From: Brevundimonas sp. UBA5866
Lineage (GTDB): Bacteria; Pseudomonadota; Alphaproteobacteria; Caulobacterales; Caulobacteraceae
Assembly: GCF_002432125.1 (NCBI RefSeq)
Contig: NZ_DJFS01000070.1
Location: 101,664 to 165,663 of the forward strand
DNA: 64,000 nucleotides
Direction: 5' to 3'
This document shows, piece by piece, positions 35,817-45,357 of the stretch. The position numbers were made by a program, and so were the translations under genes. A model generated the notes under the pieces. That model was not told where the DNA came from. It worked only from the letters and a program-made list of their open reading frames with translations, and did no database searches. Each line of letters begins with the position of its first letter. Within the stretch, counting starts at the first letter, position 1.

Positions 35817-37439
35817 TTGGCTGAACCCGAGACGATCCTCACTGCGGACGACGCTTGGTCCAGGCTTGTCTCTGTGGCTATGCATGATCGCGAGGCCTCG
35901 ATTGTTGACCAGTTCGACAAGGATCCGGAGCGCTTGGAGCGCCTGACCGTCTCGGCGGCGGGTCTGTACATCGACCTGTCAAAGCAGAGCTGGACCCGTG
36001 CGGGCCTGTTGGCCTCGCTCAACCTGGCGCGCGCCAGACGTGTCGAGGAATGCCGTGATGCCCTGTTCGGCGGCGAAGCCGTCAATACGACCGAGGGCCG
36101 TGCCGTTCTGCACCCTGCCCTGCGCGCCTCCGAGGACAAGGATTTCAGCGCTCTGGGTGTGTCCATCACCGAAGAGGTCCAGACCCAGCGCAGGGCCCTG
36201 AAAGATTTCGCGACCGGGGTGCGCAACGGCACTATCTGCGGCGCGACCGGCAAACCGATCCAGGCTGTCGTCCATATCGGTATTGGCGGGTCCGATCTGG
36301 GGCCGCGCGTGGTGTGGGAGGGCCTGCGGACCCGTTTCCCGACATTCCAGGTCCGGTTTGTCGCCAATATTGATCCGGCAGACCGGCAGGAGGCGCTGGC
36401 AGGACTGGATCCTGAAACGACCTTGGTGATCGTCGTCTCCAAGACCTTCACCACGCTGGAAACCATTGCCAATGCCAAGGCGGTCAGGACGTGGCTGGAA
36501 GCCGGCCTGCCCGAAGGGGCAGATATCGCCCGCCAGATCGTCGGCGTGACGGCAACGCCCGAAAAAGCCGAAGAGTTTGGATGTGGCCAGACCTTCACCT
36601 TTTCGGACTGGGTCGGCGGTCGCTTCTCCTTGTGGTCGCCGGTCAGTCTTTCGGTCGCAATCGCTCTGGGATGGGATGTGTTCGAACAGCTTTTGCAGGG
36701 CGCGGAAGCGATGGATGAACATTTCATCACGGCCCCCTTGGACCGGAACGGACCTGTGCTGATGGCGCTGGCGCAGATTTACAATGTTGACGGTCTGGGG
36801 CGTACGGCACGCTCTGTCGCGCCCTATGCCTATGTGCTGCGACGTTTTCCGGCCTATCTCCAGCAGCTGGAAATGGAATCCAATGGCAAGCGCGTGACCC
36901 GTGACGGCCATCCTATCGAGCATGCCACCTGCCCCGTCATTTTCGGTGAGGTGGGATCCAACGGACAGCACGCCTTCTTCCAGCAGCTTCATCAGGGCCC
37001 CCAGGTCGTGCCGACCGAGTTTATCGTCGTACGCCAGACCCATGATGACGGGCCCGAGCAGAAGCTATGGGCCAATGCGCTGGCCCAGTCCCGCGCGTTG
37101 ATGGTGGGGCAATCGACCGAGGCCGCCTATGCGGAGATGCTGGCAGCGGGCCATTCCGAGGCCGAGGCGGCGCGACTGGCACCGCACAAGACCTTCCCCG
37201 GAAACCGGCCTTCCACCACGATTGTGATGGACCGGGTCAATCCCTTCACCCTTGGGGCGCTGATCGCCCTTTACGAGCACAAAACCTTTGTCGAAGGCGT
37301 GATCTGGGACGTGAACAGCTTTGACCAATGGGGGGTCGAACTGGGTAAGGCTATGGCCAGCTCGGTGATGAGCGTGGCGGCGGGCGGGGCCGATGAACTG
37401 GACCCCTCGACATTGGAATTGCTGAAAAGGTTGACCTGA
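35817..37439 (+). CDS. pgi: Glucose-6-phosphate isomerase
   Basis: A 540-residue enzyme interconverting glucose-6-phosphate and fructose-6-phosphate. The signatures include HIGIGGSDLGPRVV (about residues 152-165), VSKTFTTLET and GSNGQHAFFQQLHQG (about 379-393, with catalytic His). The start is TTG 35817 with GAGGG at 35803-35807; no ATG lies nearby in frame. The length is typical. It is directly followed by the DUF4260 gene with no gap. Confidence 0.95.
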   Translation: MAEPETILTADDAWSRLVSVAMHDREASIVDQFDKDPERLERLTVSAAGLYIDLSKQSWTRAGLLASLNLARARRVEECRDALFGGEAVNTTEGRAVLHPALRASEDKDFSALGVSITEEVQTQRRALKDFATGVRNGTICGATGKPIQAVVHIGIGGSDLGPRVVWEGLRTRFPTFQVRFVANIDPADRQEALAGLDPETTLVIVVSKTFTTLETIANAKAVRTWLEAGLPEGADIARQIVGVTATPEKAEEFGCGQTFTFSDWVGGRFSLWSPVSLSVAIALGWDVFEQLLQGAEAMDEHFITAPLDRNGPVLMALAQIYNVDGLGRTARSVAPYAYVLRRFPAYLQQLEMESNGKRVTRDGHPIEHATCPVIFGEVGSNGQHAFFQQLHQGPQVVPTEFIVVRQTHDDGPEQKLWANALAQSRALMVGQSTEAAYAEMLAAGHSEAEAARLAPHKTFPGNRPSTTIVMDRVNPFTLGALIALYEHKTFVEGVIWDVNSFDQWGVELGKAMASSVMSVAAGGADELDPSTLELLKRLT

Positions 37440-37817
37440 ATGTTTGTCGCGGGGGGATGGCAGCGGACCGAGGGTGGGGTCCTGTTGGTGGCTGCGACTT
37501 TGGCCTTCTTCAGACTGGACGGAAGCTGGCTTCTCTATCTCGGACTGTTTCTGGTGCCGGATCTGTCAATGGCGGCCTATGCCGTAGGTCCACGCACAGG
37601 AGCCGTGGTCTATAATCTGGCCCACAGCCTGATACTGCCGCTGGTCCTGATGGGGGCAGGCTTTGCGTTTGCGGCTCAATGGGCGGTGCTGGCGGGACTG
37701 GTCTGGTTGGCCCACATCGGTTTTGACCGCATGCTGGGCTATGGCCTCAAGTCTGCGCAGGCGTTCGGGATCACCCATCTGGGTATGATCGGCAAGGCCC
37801 GTCACCAGACACTGTAG
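37440..37817 (+). CDS. DUF4260 membrane protein
   Basis: A 125-residue integral membrane protein with three to four hydrophobic segments. The family's features include LFLVPDLSMAAYAVGPRTGAVVYNLAHS and the ending HIGFDRMLGYGLKSAQAFGITHLG. ATG 37440 directly abuts the pgi TGA, so it is cotranscribed and probably coupled. The function is unknown. Confidence 0.8.
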   Translation: MFVAGGWQRTEGGVLLVAATLAFFRLDGSWLLYLGLFLVPDLSMAAYAVGPRTGAVVYNLAHSLILPLVLMGAGFAFAAQWAVLAGLVWLAHIGFDRMLGYGLKSAQAFGITHLGMIGKARHQTL

Positions 37818-37820
37818 CAA

Positions 37821-37850
37821 TAAAAAAGGCCCGCTTTTTCAAGCGGGCCC
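37821..37850 (-). terminator. Intrinsic terminator of the glycine-zipper protein gene
   Basis: GGCCCGCTT (37828-37836) and AAGCGGGCC (37841-37849) form a 9-bp stem. The A-run on the left gives a T-run on the minus strand. It may also stop transcripts from pgi-DUF4260. Confidence 0.85.
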
Positions 37851-37871
37851 TTTCAGGTGAGACGCTACGGA

Positions 37872-38297
37872 TTACCAGCGACGGTCGTAGCGGTAGCCAC
37901 GGTCATAATGACGGTTGTCGCGATAGCCACGGTCGTAAGAATAGCGGCGATCATAGTTGTAGCGGTCGCGGCTGTTGATGCCGTGCTCGCGCTCCCAGTG
38001 GCCTTGGTTACGGTAGCAGCGGCCACCGCGGTAATAGTTGCAGTCGCTGCGGTTATTGGAAGAGGTGGCACCGACGGCTGCACCGGCCAGCGCACCACCG
38101 GCGACATAACGGCCATCGCCATTGCCGATGATTGCACCGGCCAGACCGCCCACGACAGCACCGATCACGGCATCCTTGGCGGTGTCATTGCCGCGATCGC
38201 GGTCGTGATAACGCTGGGCCGAGGCGGGCGAGGCCATCAGGGTCAGGGCCAGAGCCGGGGCGATTGCCGCGACGCCGATTTTCGACAGGGTCTTCAT
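37872..38297 (-). CDS. Exported glycine-zipper protein with Tyr/Asp/Arg-rich tail
   Basis: A 141-residue protein. The signal peptide ends ASPASAQ (about residue 28). A glycine-zipper segment lies at about 40-80 (AVIGAVVGGLAGAIIG, AGGALAGAAVGA). Then come CNYYRGGRCYR and a degenerate tail repeating YDR(R/G)Y-type units to the last residue. There is no lipobox cysteine, unlike the protein at 32060. GGAG on the minus strand precedes ATG 38297. Outer-membrane or periplasmic association is inferred from the zipper. Confidence 0.75.
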   Translation of the reverse strand: MKTLSKIGVAAIAPALALTLMASPASAQRYHDRDRGNDTAKDAVIGAVVGGLAGAIIGNGDGRYVAGGALAGAAVGATSSNNRSDCNYYRGGRCYRNQGHWEREHGINSRDRYNYDRRYSYDRGYRDNRHYDRGYRYDRRW

Positions 38298-38429
38298 GGG
38301 CGGGCTCCTTTCAAAGCCGGTGTTGAACTTGAGGACAGGTATAGCGGGGGCAATCTGAACGACCCCAAGGGCGTCCGTTCATTTTCCAGTCATGTTCAAA
38401 ATTTCGGCGATTTTTTATTCGAAGCGCCC

Positions 38430-38459
38430 CTTGACCCCTTTTGTGCCGGTGCCTAACTC
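38430..38459 (+). promoter_or_regulatory. Putative groESL promoter
   Basis: CTTGACC at about 38430-38436 and TAACTC at 38454-38459, with 17 bases between the TTGACC and TAACTC hexamers. It lies directly upstream of the CIRCE element, the usual arrangement. A heat-shock sigma factor reading (CTTG-type -35) is possible. Confidence 0.45.
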
Positions 38460-38466
38460 CCCGCCG

Positions 38467-38493
38467 TTAGCACTCGAGGGGGCGGACTGCTAA
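38467..38493 (+). promoter_or_regulatory. CIRCE element (HrcA operator) of groESL
   Basis: TTAGCACTC, nine bases, then GACTGCTAA. This matches the CIRCE consensus TTAGCACTC-N9-GAGTGCTAA at 17 of 18 positions; the third base of the right arm is C instead of G. It lies 50 bases before groES. HrcA repression is established for this element; no hrcA gene is in the window. Confidence 0.9.
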
Positions 38494-38542
38494 ATCCCTC
38501 CCTCCCGCTGCTAAGGCAGATATTTAAACTGGAGATCATCAG

Positions 38543-38830
38543 ATGGCGTTTCGTCCTCTCGGCGACCGCGTGCTGGTCAAGCGCGTTGAAGAAGAGTCCA
38601 AGACCAAGGGCGGGATCATCATCCCGGACACGGCCAAGGAAAAGCCGCAAGAAGGCGAAGTGATCGCGGTTGGCCCGGGTGCCCGTGACGAAGACGGCAA
38701 GCACATTGCCATGGACGTCAAGGTCGGCGACCGCATCCTGTTCGGCAAATGGTCGGGCACCGAAGTGAAGATCGAAGGCGAAGACCTGATCATCATGAAG
38801 GAATCGGACATCCTGGGCGTGCTCGCATAA
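38543..38830 (+). CDS. groES: Co-chaperonin GroES
   Basis: A 95-residue GroES, the lid of the GroEL folding chamber. The start FRPLGDRVLVKRVEEE, the mobile loop KTKGGIIIPDTAKEKPQEG and the end IMKESDILGVL are canonical. GGAG at 38531-38534 precedes ATG 38543. It is the first gene of groESL, under the CIRCE element and a probable heat-shock promoter. groEL follows after 55 bases. Confidence 0.98.
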   Translation: MAFRPLGDRVLVKRVEEESKTKGGIIIPDTAKEKPQEGEVIAVGPGARDEDGKHIAMDVKVGDRILFGKWSGTEVKIEGEDLIIMKESDILGVLA

Positions 38831-38885
38831 GCACCCGGTTGTCTCGAAATTCCTTAGATAAACCAGTTATATAGGAGCAGAACTC

Positions 38886-40532
<1,647 letters not shown>

Positions 40533-40563
40533 AGAAGTCCATCAGCTCAAGCTGATCTATCGG

Positions 40564-40594
40564 AAGGGCGGGATCGAAAGGTCCCGCCCTTTCT
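40564..40594 (+). terminator. Intrinsic terminator of groESL
   Basis: AAGGGCGGGA (40564-40573) and TCCCGCCCTT (40582-40591) make a perfect 10-bp stem with an 8-base loop, followed by TCTTT. Confidence 0.8.
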
Positions 40595-41536
40595 TTATGG
40601 CCGTTGGCCGATTTCAATGCCGTGCTCGCGGCACAGCCTGGCCACGCGGGGGTCTTCGCGGGTTGTGGCCAAAGCCCAGTCGCGAAACCGGGCGATCTTG
40701 GGAATGGCGCGCCGGTTTTCGGGGTAACAGAGCCAATATCCGGCCCCCAGTTGCACTGTATGGTCGAACGGTTGGACCAACAGTCCCATTGCGATTTCGC
40801 GGGCGTAGAGGATCGGAGATCCCAGCGCCACATTCGCCCCGCTGATAGCGGTCGAGACTTCGACACCCTGATTTTCGATGAACAGTTGCTGTGGTGCGGG
40901 CGGTGATTGTCTCTTTACGCCTGCGACCTTGAACCATTCATCCCATTCGATGGCCTGGCCGATCAGGGGCGCGCGAAGAAGGTCTTCGGGGGATGACAGG
41001 TTCAGGGCCTTGGCCATGTCCGGACTGCAAAGCGGCGTGAAAACTGCAGGCATCAGCAGTCGGCTTTCGATACCGGGATAGCGACCCTCTCCGTACCTGA
41101 GCCCTATATCCATGCCGTCACCCGACAGGTTGGACAGGGTATTACCCGTCATAACCTTTACCGCCAGATCAGGATTGGCCAGCTGGAATTGGCCCAGCCG
41201 GGTCGCCAGCCATTGGGTGGCGATGGTCTGGAGCGTGGTAACGCTGAGAACTTTATTGTCCAGCTCCATCACATCCCTGACGGCGCGGCGGAGCAGGTTC
41301 ATGGCTTCGCCCGCCGCGTGGTTGAGGCGCTCGCCATGTTCCGTCAGTTCGATAGCGCGAGGGCGGCGGACAAACAGGGCATGCCCCAGCCGCTCTTCCA
41401 GATCGCGAATGCGCCAGCTGACCGCTGCCTGCGTCATGCCCAACTGATCTGCTGCCCGAGTGAAGCTGTTCAAACGGGCGGCGGTTTCAAACACCCGCAA
41501 GGCGTCGACCGGAATGTTTGAAAGCACGTCTCTCAT
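40595..41536 (-). CDS. LysR-family regulator, GcvA-like
   Basis: A 313-residue LysR-type regulator. The winged HTH is at about residues 10-68 (ALRVFETAARLNSFTRAA, then GMTQAAVSWRIRDLEERLG). The effector domain has GcvA-like features (DIGLRYGEGRYPGIESRLL, and SGANVALG near residue 245). GcvA-like regulators control amino-acid, beta-lactamase or metabolic genes; the target here is unclear. The divergent partner across a 308-base gap is an exported aminopeptidase. Its stop codon directly follows the groEL terminator. Confidence 0.85.
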   Translation of the reverse strand: MRDVLSNIPVDALRVFETAARLNSFTRAADQLGMTQAAVSWRIRDLEERLGHALFVRRPRAIELTEHGERLNHAAGEAMNLLRRAVRDVMELDNKVLSVTTLQTIATQWLATRLGQFQLANPDLAVKVMTGNTLSNLSGDGMDIGLRYGEGRYPGIESRLLMPAVFTPLCSPDMAKALNLSSPEDLLRAPLIGQAIEWDEWFKVAGVKRQSPPAPQQLFIENQGVEVSTAISGANVALGSPILYAREIAMGLLVQPFDHTVQLGAGYWLCYPENRRAIPKIARFRDWALATTREDPRVARLCREHGIEIGQRP

Positions 41537-41844
41537 AAGCCTGCCTTATGTATCCATCCAAAGGCTCGTTTGCCCGAGTAACGCCGTGCTGCCAATGAGC
41601 AAGGCGAAAATGGAGCCAAGAAAATGGAAGAACCCCACAAAACACATAAGGAGCCCGCATGGGGATGGGTCGGTGCCTTTATCCAGTCCGTGCAGGCCGC
41701 CAAGCGCGGTCACGCTGGCGATAATAAAGTGACAGCCGTGACACGGCGTCGCGCCGACCACATCAAATCGCCAAGTTTGGTTGCCCGCAGAGGTCGGCGC
41801 ACCGCATAAGACTTCAAACGTCGTCAATGAGGGGACTGACTTTG
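41537..41844. other. Gap between LysR gene and pepA; no assignable gene
   Basis: This 308-base stretch is between divergent genes and should hold both promoters. A 61-codon plus-strand frame (41624-41809) has GGAG eight bases before its ATG, and a minus-strand frame (to 41546) encodes a hydrophobic tail. Neither shows a family or convincing codon pattern, so no gene is called. Confidence 0.4.
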
Positions 41845-43485
41845 ATGCGCCACTACCAGAAATCCGCCTTTGCGCTGGCTGCCTTGCTGGCAGCATCCGG
41901 CCTGGGCATAGCCCAACCCGCAGAGGCGCAATCGCGCCGTGCGCCAGCCGCCAACGAGCGCGCCCCGGCGGCACCCGCCGGTGCTGCGGCACGCTATGCC
42001 GAGATGCGGGCTGTCAGCTTTGCTTCCAGCGTTCCGGCGGCGTCCGGCACTCTGGTCATCGTGGCAACGTCCGAGGATGATCTGGCTGCGCGCGGTCTGG
42101 ACGATGCGACGCGTACGGCGATTGTCGATGGCCTGAAGGCTGCCCGCTTCACCTTTGGCGCACGCAAGTCGATCAGCCTTTACAATGTCGCGGGCTGGAA
42201 CCGCGTCTATGTTCAGGCTCTGGGCCAAGAGGCTACGGCTTCGGATGTACAGACGGCAGGCAATCTGGCGGGCCGCGCCCTCATGTCGGATCCGGCACCC
42301 CTGACCGTCGCGGCCAGCGGTCTGGCTGGCGAGGCCGTTTCGGCCTTTGTGACCGGCATGGGTATTGGCCACTACCGCGGTGATTTCTACAACACCTCTG
42401 CCCGCCGCGAGACGCCGGCACCGATGGTGGTCGTGTCCGATCAGGCTGACGCCGAGGCTTATTACAACGGTCGTGGCCGTCATCTGGTGGATGCGGTCTA
42501 CTGGACCCGCAACATCTCCAACGAACCGGCCAATATCGTCTATCCCGAAGTTTTCGCGGCCCGTACCCGCGAAGCCTTCGCGGGTCTGCCGGGTGTTACG
42601 GTTGAAGTTCTGGACGTTGCCGCGATGGAGCGTCTGGGTATGGGGGCCATTCTGGGCGTCGGCCGTGGCTCCCAGCGTCCGCCCGCCATTGTTGCCGTGC
42701 GCTATCGCGGTGCCGGGGCCAACGACAATGGTCCGGTCGCGCTGGTGGGCAAGGGTATTACCTTTGACTCGGGCGGTATTTCCATCAAGCCCGGTGCCAA
42801 TATGGGCAATATGAAGATGGACATGTCCGGTGCCGCCGGTGTCATGGGGGCCGTTCTGGCGCTGGCCCGGTCGGGCGCTCCGGTCGATGTGGTGGCCGTT
42901 GCGGCTGTGGCGGAAAACATGCCTGATGGCGGCGCGATCCGTCCCGGCGACGTTTTGACGGCCATGAATGGCAAGACCATCGAGATTGTCTCGACCGACG
43001 CCGAGGGCCGTCTGGTACTGGCCGATGCCGTGCACTGGGCCGATACCCGTTACAACCCGTCTGCCATCATCGATATCGCCACCCTGACGGGGGCCGTCGG
43101 CGGCGCGCTGGGCCCGGACTATGCGGGCCTGTTTTCCCGCCACGACGCACTGGCCGAGCAGATCGTGAACGCCGGTAAGGCTTCGGGCGAACAGGTGTGG
43201 CAACTGCCACTGAACCCGGCCTATCAGGGTCGCCTGTCCTCGCCGATCGCCGACCTTCGCAACGGTGGCGAAGGCGGTCCGGGTGCCGGTACGGGTGCCG
43301 AGTTCATCCGCCACTTTGTTCGCGCAGAGACGCCGTGGGCCCATATCGACATGGCCAATGTCGCTTATGGCGGTGCCAATGACATGCGCCCTGCGGGCTC
43401 TGCCGGCTGGTCGGTGCGCCTGCTGGAACAGCTGGTCCGCAGCTACAGCTCTGTACCGCATGAAAAGGGCAAGGGCGGCTATTGA
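41845..43485 (+). CDS. Leucyl aminopeptidase family protein (M17), exported
   Basis: A 546-residue M17 metallo-aminopeptidase. The two-zinc site residues are present in VGKGITFDSGGISIKPG, MKMDMSGAAGVMG and STDAEGRLVLAD; the usual N of the NTDAEGR motif is Ser. A signal peptide (MRHYQKSAFALAALLAASG...AEA, residues about 1-30) predicts export, unlike the classical cytoplasmic PepA. The frame opens at ATG 41827, but GAGGGG at 41829-41834 suits ATG 41845. It probably degrades peptides in the periplasm along with the M28 peptidase at 45358. Confidence 0.88.
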   Translation: MRHYQKSAFALAALLAASGLGIAQPAEAQSRRAPAANERAPAAPAGAAARYAEMRAVSFASSVPAASGTLVIVATSEDDLAARGLDDATRTAIVDGLKAARFTFGARKSISLYNVAGWNRVYVQALGQEATASDVQTAGNLAGRALMSDPAPLTVAASGLAGEAVSAFVTGMGIGHYRGDFYNTSARRETPAPMVVVSDQADAEAYYNGRGRHLVDAVYWTRNISNEPANIVYPEVFAARTREAFAGLPGVTVEVLDVAAMERLGMGAILGVGRGSQRPPAIVAVRYRGAGANDNGPVALVGKGITFDSGGISIKPGANMGNMKMDMSGAAGVMGAVLALARSGAPVDVVAVAAVAENMPDGGAIRPGDVLTAMNGKTIEIVSTDAEGRLVLADAVHWADTRYNPSAIIDIATLTGAVGGALGPDYAGLFSRHDALAEQIVNAGKASGEQVWQLPLNPAYQGRLSSPIADLRNGGEGGPGAGTGAEFIRHFVRAETPWAHIDMANVAYGGANDMRPAGSAGWSVRLLEQLVRSYSSVPHEKGKGGY

Positions 43486-43509
43486 TCAGCCCTGACCTAG
43501 CGTCATTCA

Positions 43510-43539
43510 GGCCTCCGACCGATGGTCGGGGGCCTTTTT
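43510..43539 (+). terminator. Intrinsic terminator of the M17 peptidase gene
   Basis: GGCCTCCGACC (43510-43520), a GAT loop and GGTCGGGGGCC (43524-43534) form a stem with one G-U pair, followed by TTTTT. Confidence 0.85.
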
Positions 43540-43540
43540 C

Positions 43541-44020
43541 CTAGGCGTCTACGGCAACGATGGCGATAGTCTGGCCCGCGACTTCGGCCTCTTCGTCTAC
43601 GCGTTTGCCCATGAGCGCACGGGCCAGTGGCGACACATGGCTGACAGAGCCCGTTTTGGGGTCGGCTTCGTCTTCACCGACAATACGGAAGGTTTGTGTG
43701 CGGCCATCATCGCGTTCGATGGTGACACTGCCACCAAAACGAACGCGCCCGTCGGCGGGAACCTCGACCAACTGGGCCGATGCGCGGCGCGCCGACCAAT
43801 AGCGCAGATCGCGTGTAGCGCGCGCCATTGCGGTACGGTCGGCCTCGATCGACCCAGAAACCTGGGCTGCGGCATAATCTGCGCGAGCCTGTGCCAATGC
43901 GGCCTCAATCCGGGTCAGCCCCTCGGCAGTGACCCAGTTGGGATGGGGCGAGATCGGGCGATCCACCAGATCGGCGGCGGTCGCTTCCAGATCTTCTTCG
44001 CGGGTAAAGGCAACACTCAT
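43541..44020 (-). CDS. GreA/GreB-family protein
   Basis: A 159-residue protein. The N-terminal helical hairpin (residues about 25-85, VTAEGLTRIEAALAQAR) and the C-terminal FKBP-like GreA/GreB domain (about 88-155, GSVTIERDDG, ADPKTGSVSHVSPLARALMGK) are present. The acidic tip GDLxENxEY of true GreA is not visible, so transcript-cleavage activity is doubtful; it may be a Gre-like RNA-polymerase secondary-channel protein. The frame extends to 44047, but ATG 44020 gives the natural start. It is divergent from the flavoprotein gene. Confidence 0.8.
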   Translation of the reverse strand: MSVAFTREEDLEATAADLVDRPISPHPNWVTAEGLTRIEAALAQARADYAAAQVSGSIEADRTAMARATRDLRYWSARRASAQLVEVPADGRVRFGGSVTIERDDGRTQTFRIVGEDEADPKTGSVSHVSPLARALMGKRVDEEAEVAGQTIAIVAVDA

Positions 44021-44066
44021 ACAGACGACTATGCCGTTTTCGGCCAATCCGGTCTAGGAAGGCGAC

Positions 44067-45293
44067 ATGAACGCCCCCAGCCCTGCCTCTTTCAGTGTCC
44101 TTGTCGTCGGTGCCGGTCCTGCGGGACTTATGGCCGCAGAGCGTCTGGCCGATCAGGGGCACCGTGTCGTGGTCCATGACCGGATGCCGTCTGTGGCGCG
44201 TAAATTCCTGATGGCCGGTCGCGGTGGACTGAACCTGACCCACAGTGAGCCGCGTCCCGGTTTCGACAGCCGTTACGGGGTGGCCAAAGACCATGTCGGC
44301 GAATGGCTGGACGGTTTTGACGCCGCCGCTCTGCGCGCATGGGCGGATGGACTGGGCGCGGACACCTTTGTCGGATCGTCGGGTCGTGTATTTCCCAGGG
44401 CCATGAAGGCCTCGCCCCTGCTGAGGGCGTGGCTGGCGCGGTTGGAAAGCAAGGGTGTAGTGATCCGTACACGCTCGCGCTGGACAGGCTGGAAGGGCGA
44501 TGGCCTGTCATTTGAAGGACCTGAAGGCCCATCCATCGAACATGCGGATGCCGTGGTTCTGGCATTGGGCGGGGCCTCATGGGCAAGACTGGGGTCCGAT
44601 GCGCGATGGGTGCCCTGGCTAACGGACAAGGGAGTTTCCATCAGTCCGTTCCAGCCCGCCAATGTCGGTTTCGATGTGGGCTGGTCTGCGGTCATGGCCG
44701 AACGTTTCGCGGGCCATCCGTTGAAGAATATTGCCGTGAGCCACCAGGGGCGCACCGTGCGTGGCGAGGCAATGATCTCGGCTTACGGTCTAGAGGGCGG
44801 CGCGGTCTATGCCCTTTCCGCAAGTCTGCGCGAAGCCATCGCGGCGGGGGGAGAGACGACCGTCCATATCGATCTGCGTCCCGATCAGGATGTTACCGCC
44901 CTGGTGGCAAAGCTTTCAAAGCCGCGCGGGAAAAACAGCTTGTCGAACCATCTACGCAAGACCGTTCATCTGGATGCGGCGGCGCTCGGGCTCATGCGCG
45001 AAGCAGGCGAACTGCCTCATGATATCGGGGCGCTGGCGGGTTTGATGAAGTCCGTGCCTGTGGTGCTGCGCGCTCCTCGCGGGCTGGAGCGGGCCATATC
45101 GTCTGCGGGGGGCATTGCCCGTGACCAATACAATGAGGGCATGATGCTGAAAGCCCTGCCCGGCGTCTTCGTCTGCGGTGAGATGCTGGACTGGGAGGCA
45201 CCGACCGGAGGCTATCTGCTTCAGGCCTGTTTCGCCTCTGCGGTCAGGGCCGCCGGGGGCGTTGGCCGCTATCTTGTGAACATCAATCACTGA
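44067..45293 (+). CDS. HI0933-family FAD-dependent oxidoreductase (TIGR03862-like)
   Basis: A 408-residue flavoprotein. The FAD-binding Rossmann motif VVGAGPAGLMAAERLADQG is at residues about 11-29, followed by KFLMAGRGGLNLTHSE (about 46-61), a hallmark of this family. The C-terminal FAD contact region has VFVCGEMLDWEAPTGGYLLQ (about 368-387). The physiological substrate is not known. It stands alone, divergent from the GreA-like gene. Confidence 0.88.
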   Translation: MNAPSPASFSVLVVGAGPAGLMAAERLADQGHRVVVHDRMPSVARKFLMAGRGGLNLTHSEPRPGFDSRYGVAKDHVGEWLDGFDAAALRAWADGLGADTFVGSSGRVFPRAMKASPLLRAWLARLESKGVVIRTRSRWTGWKGDGLSFEGPEGPSIEHADAVVLALGGASWARLGSDARWVPWLTDKGVSISPFQPANVGFDVGWSAVMAERFAGHPLKNIAVSHQGRTVRGEAMISAYGLEGGAVYALSASLREAIAAGGETTVHIDLRPDQDVTALVAKLSKPRGKNSLSNHLRKTVHLDAAALGLMREAGELPHDIGALAGLMKSVPVVLRAPRGLERAISSAGGIARDQYNEGMMLKALPGVFVCGEMLDWEAPTGGYLLQACFASAVRAAGGVGRYLVNINH

Positions 45294-45357
45294 TCCACGC
45301 TCGACAGGCCGGGGCGGCTGGGGCAGCGTAGCGGCTTGTCGTTCCGGAGACCGATTG

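Noticed and set aside
38040..38300. Possible repeat array from the YDR-coding units
   Set aside because: The repeats are protein-coding, irregular and in frame; no spacers of constant length, so not a CRISPR or minisatellite of note.
37857..38456. Plus-strand frame of 199 codons opposite the glycine-zipper gene
   Set aside because: It is a low-complexity Val/Ala/Ile frame created by the repeats on the other strand, without a ribosome site.
41546..41992. Minus-strand frame with a hydrophobic tail and a CHGCH motif
   Set aside because: Its first third overlaps the pepA start, no good start or ribosome site exists in the gap, and a single CxxCH without a signal peptide is weak evidence for a cytochrome.
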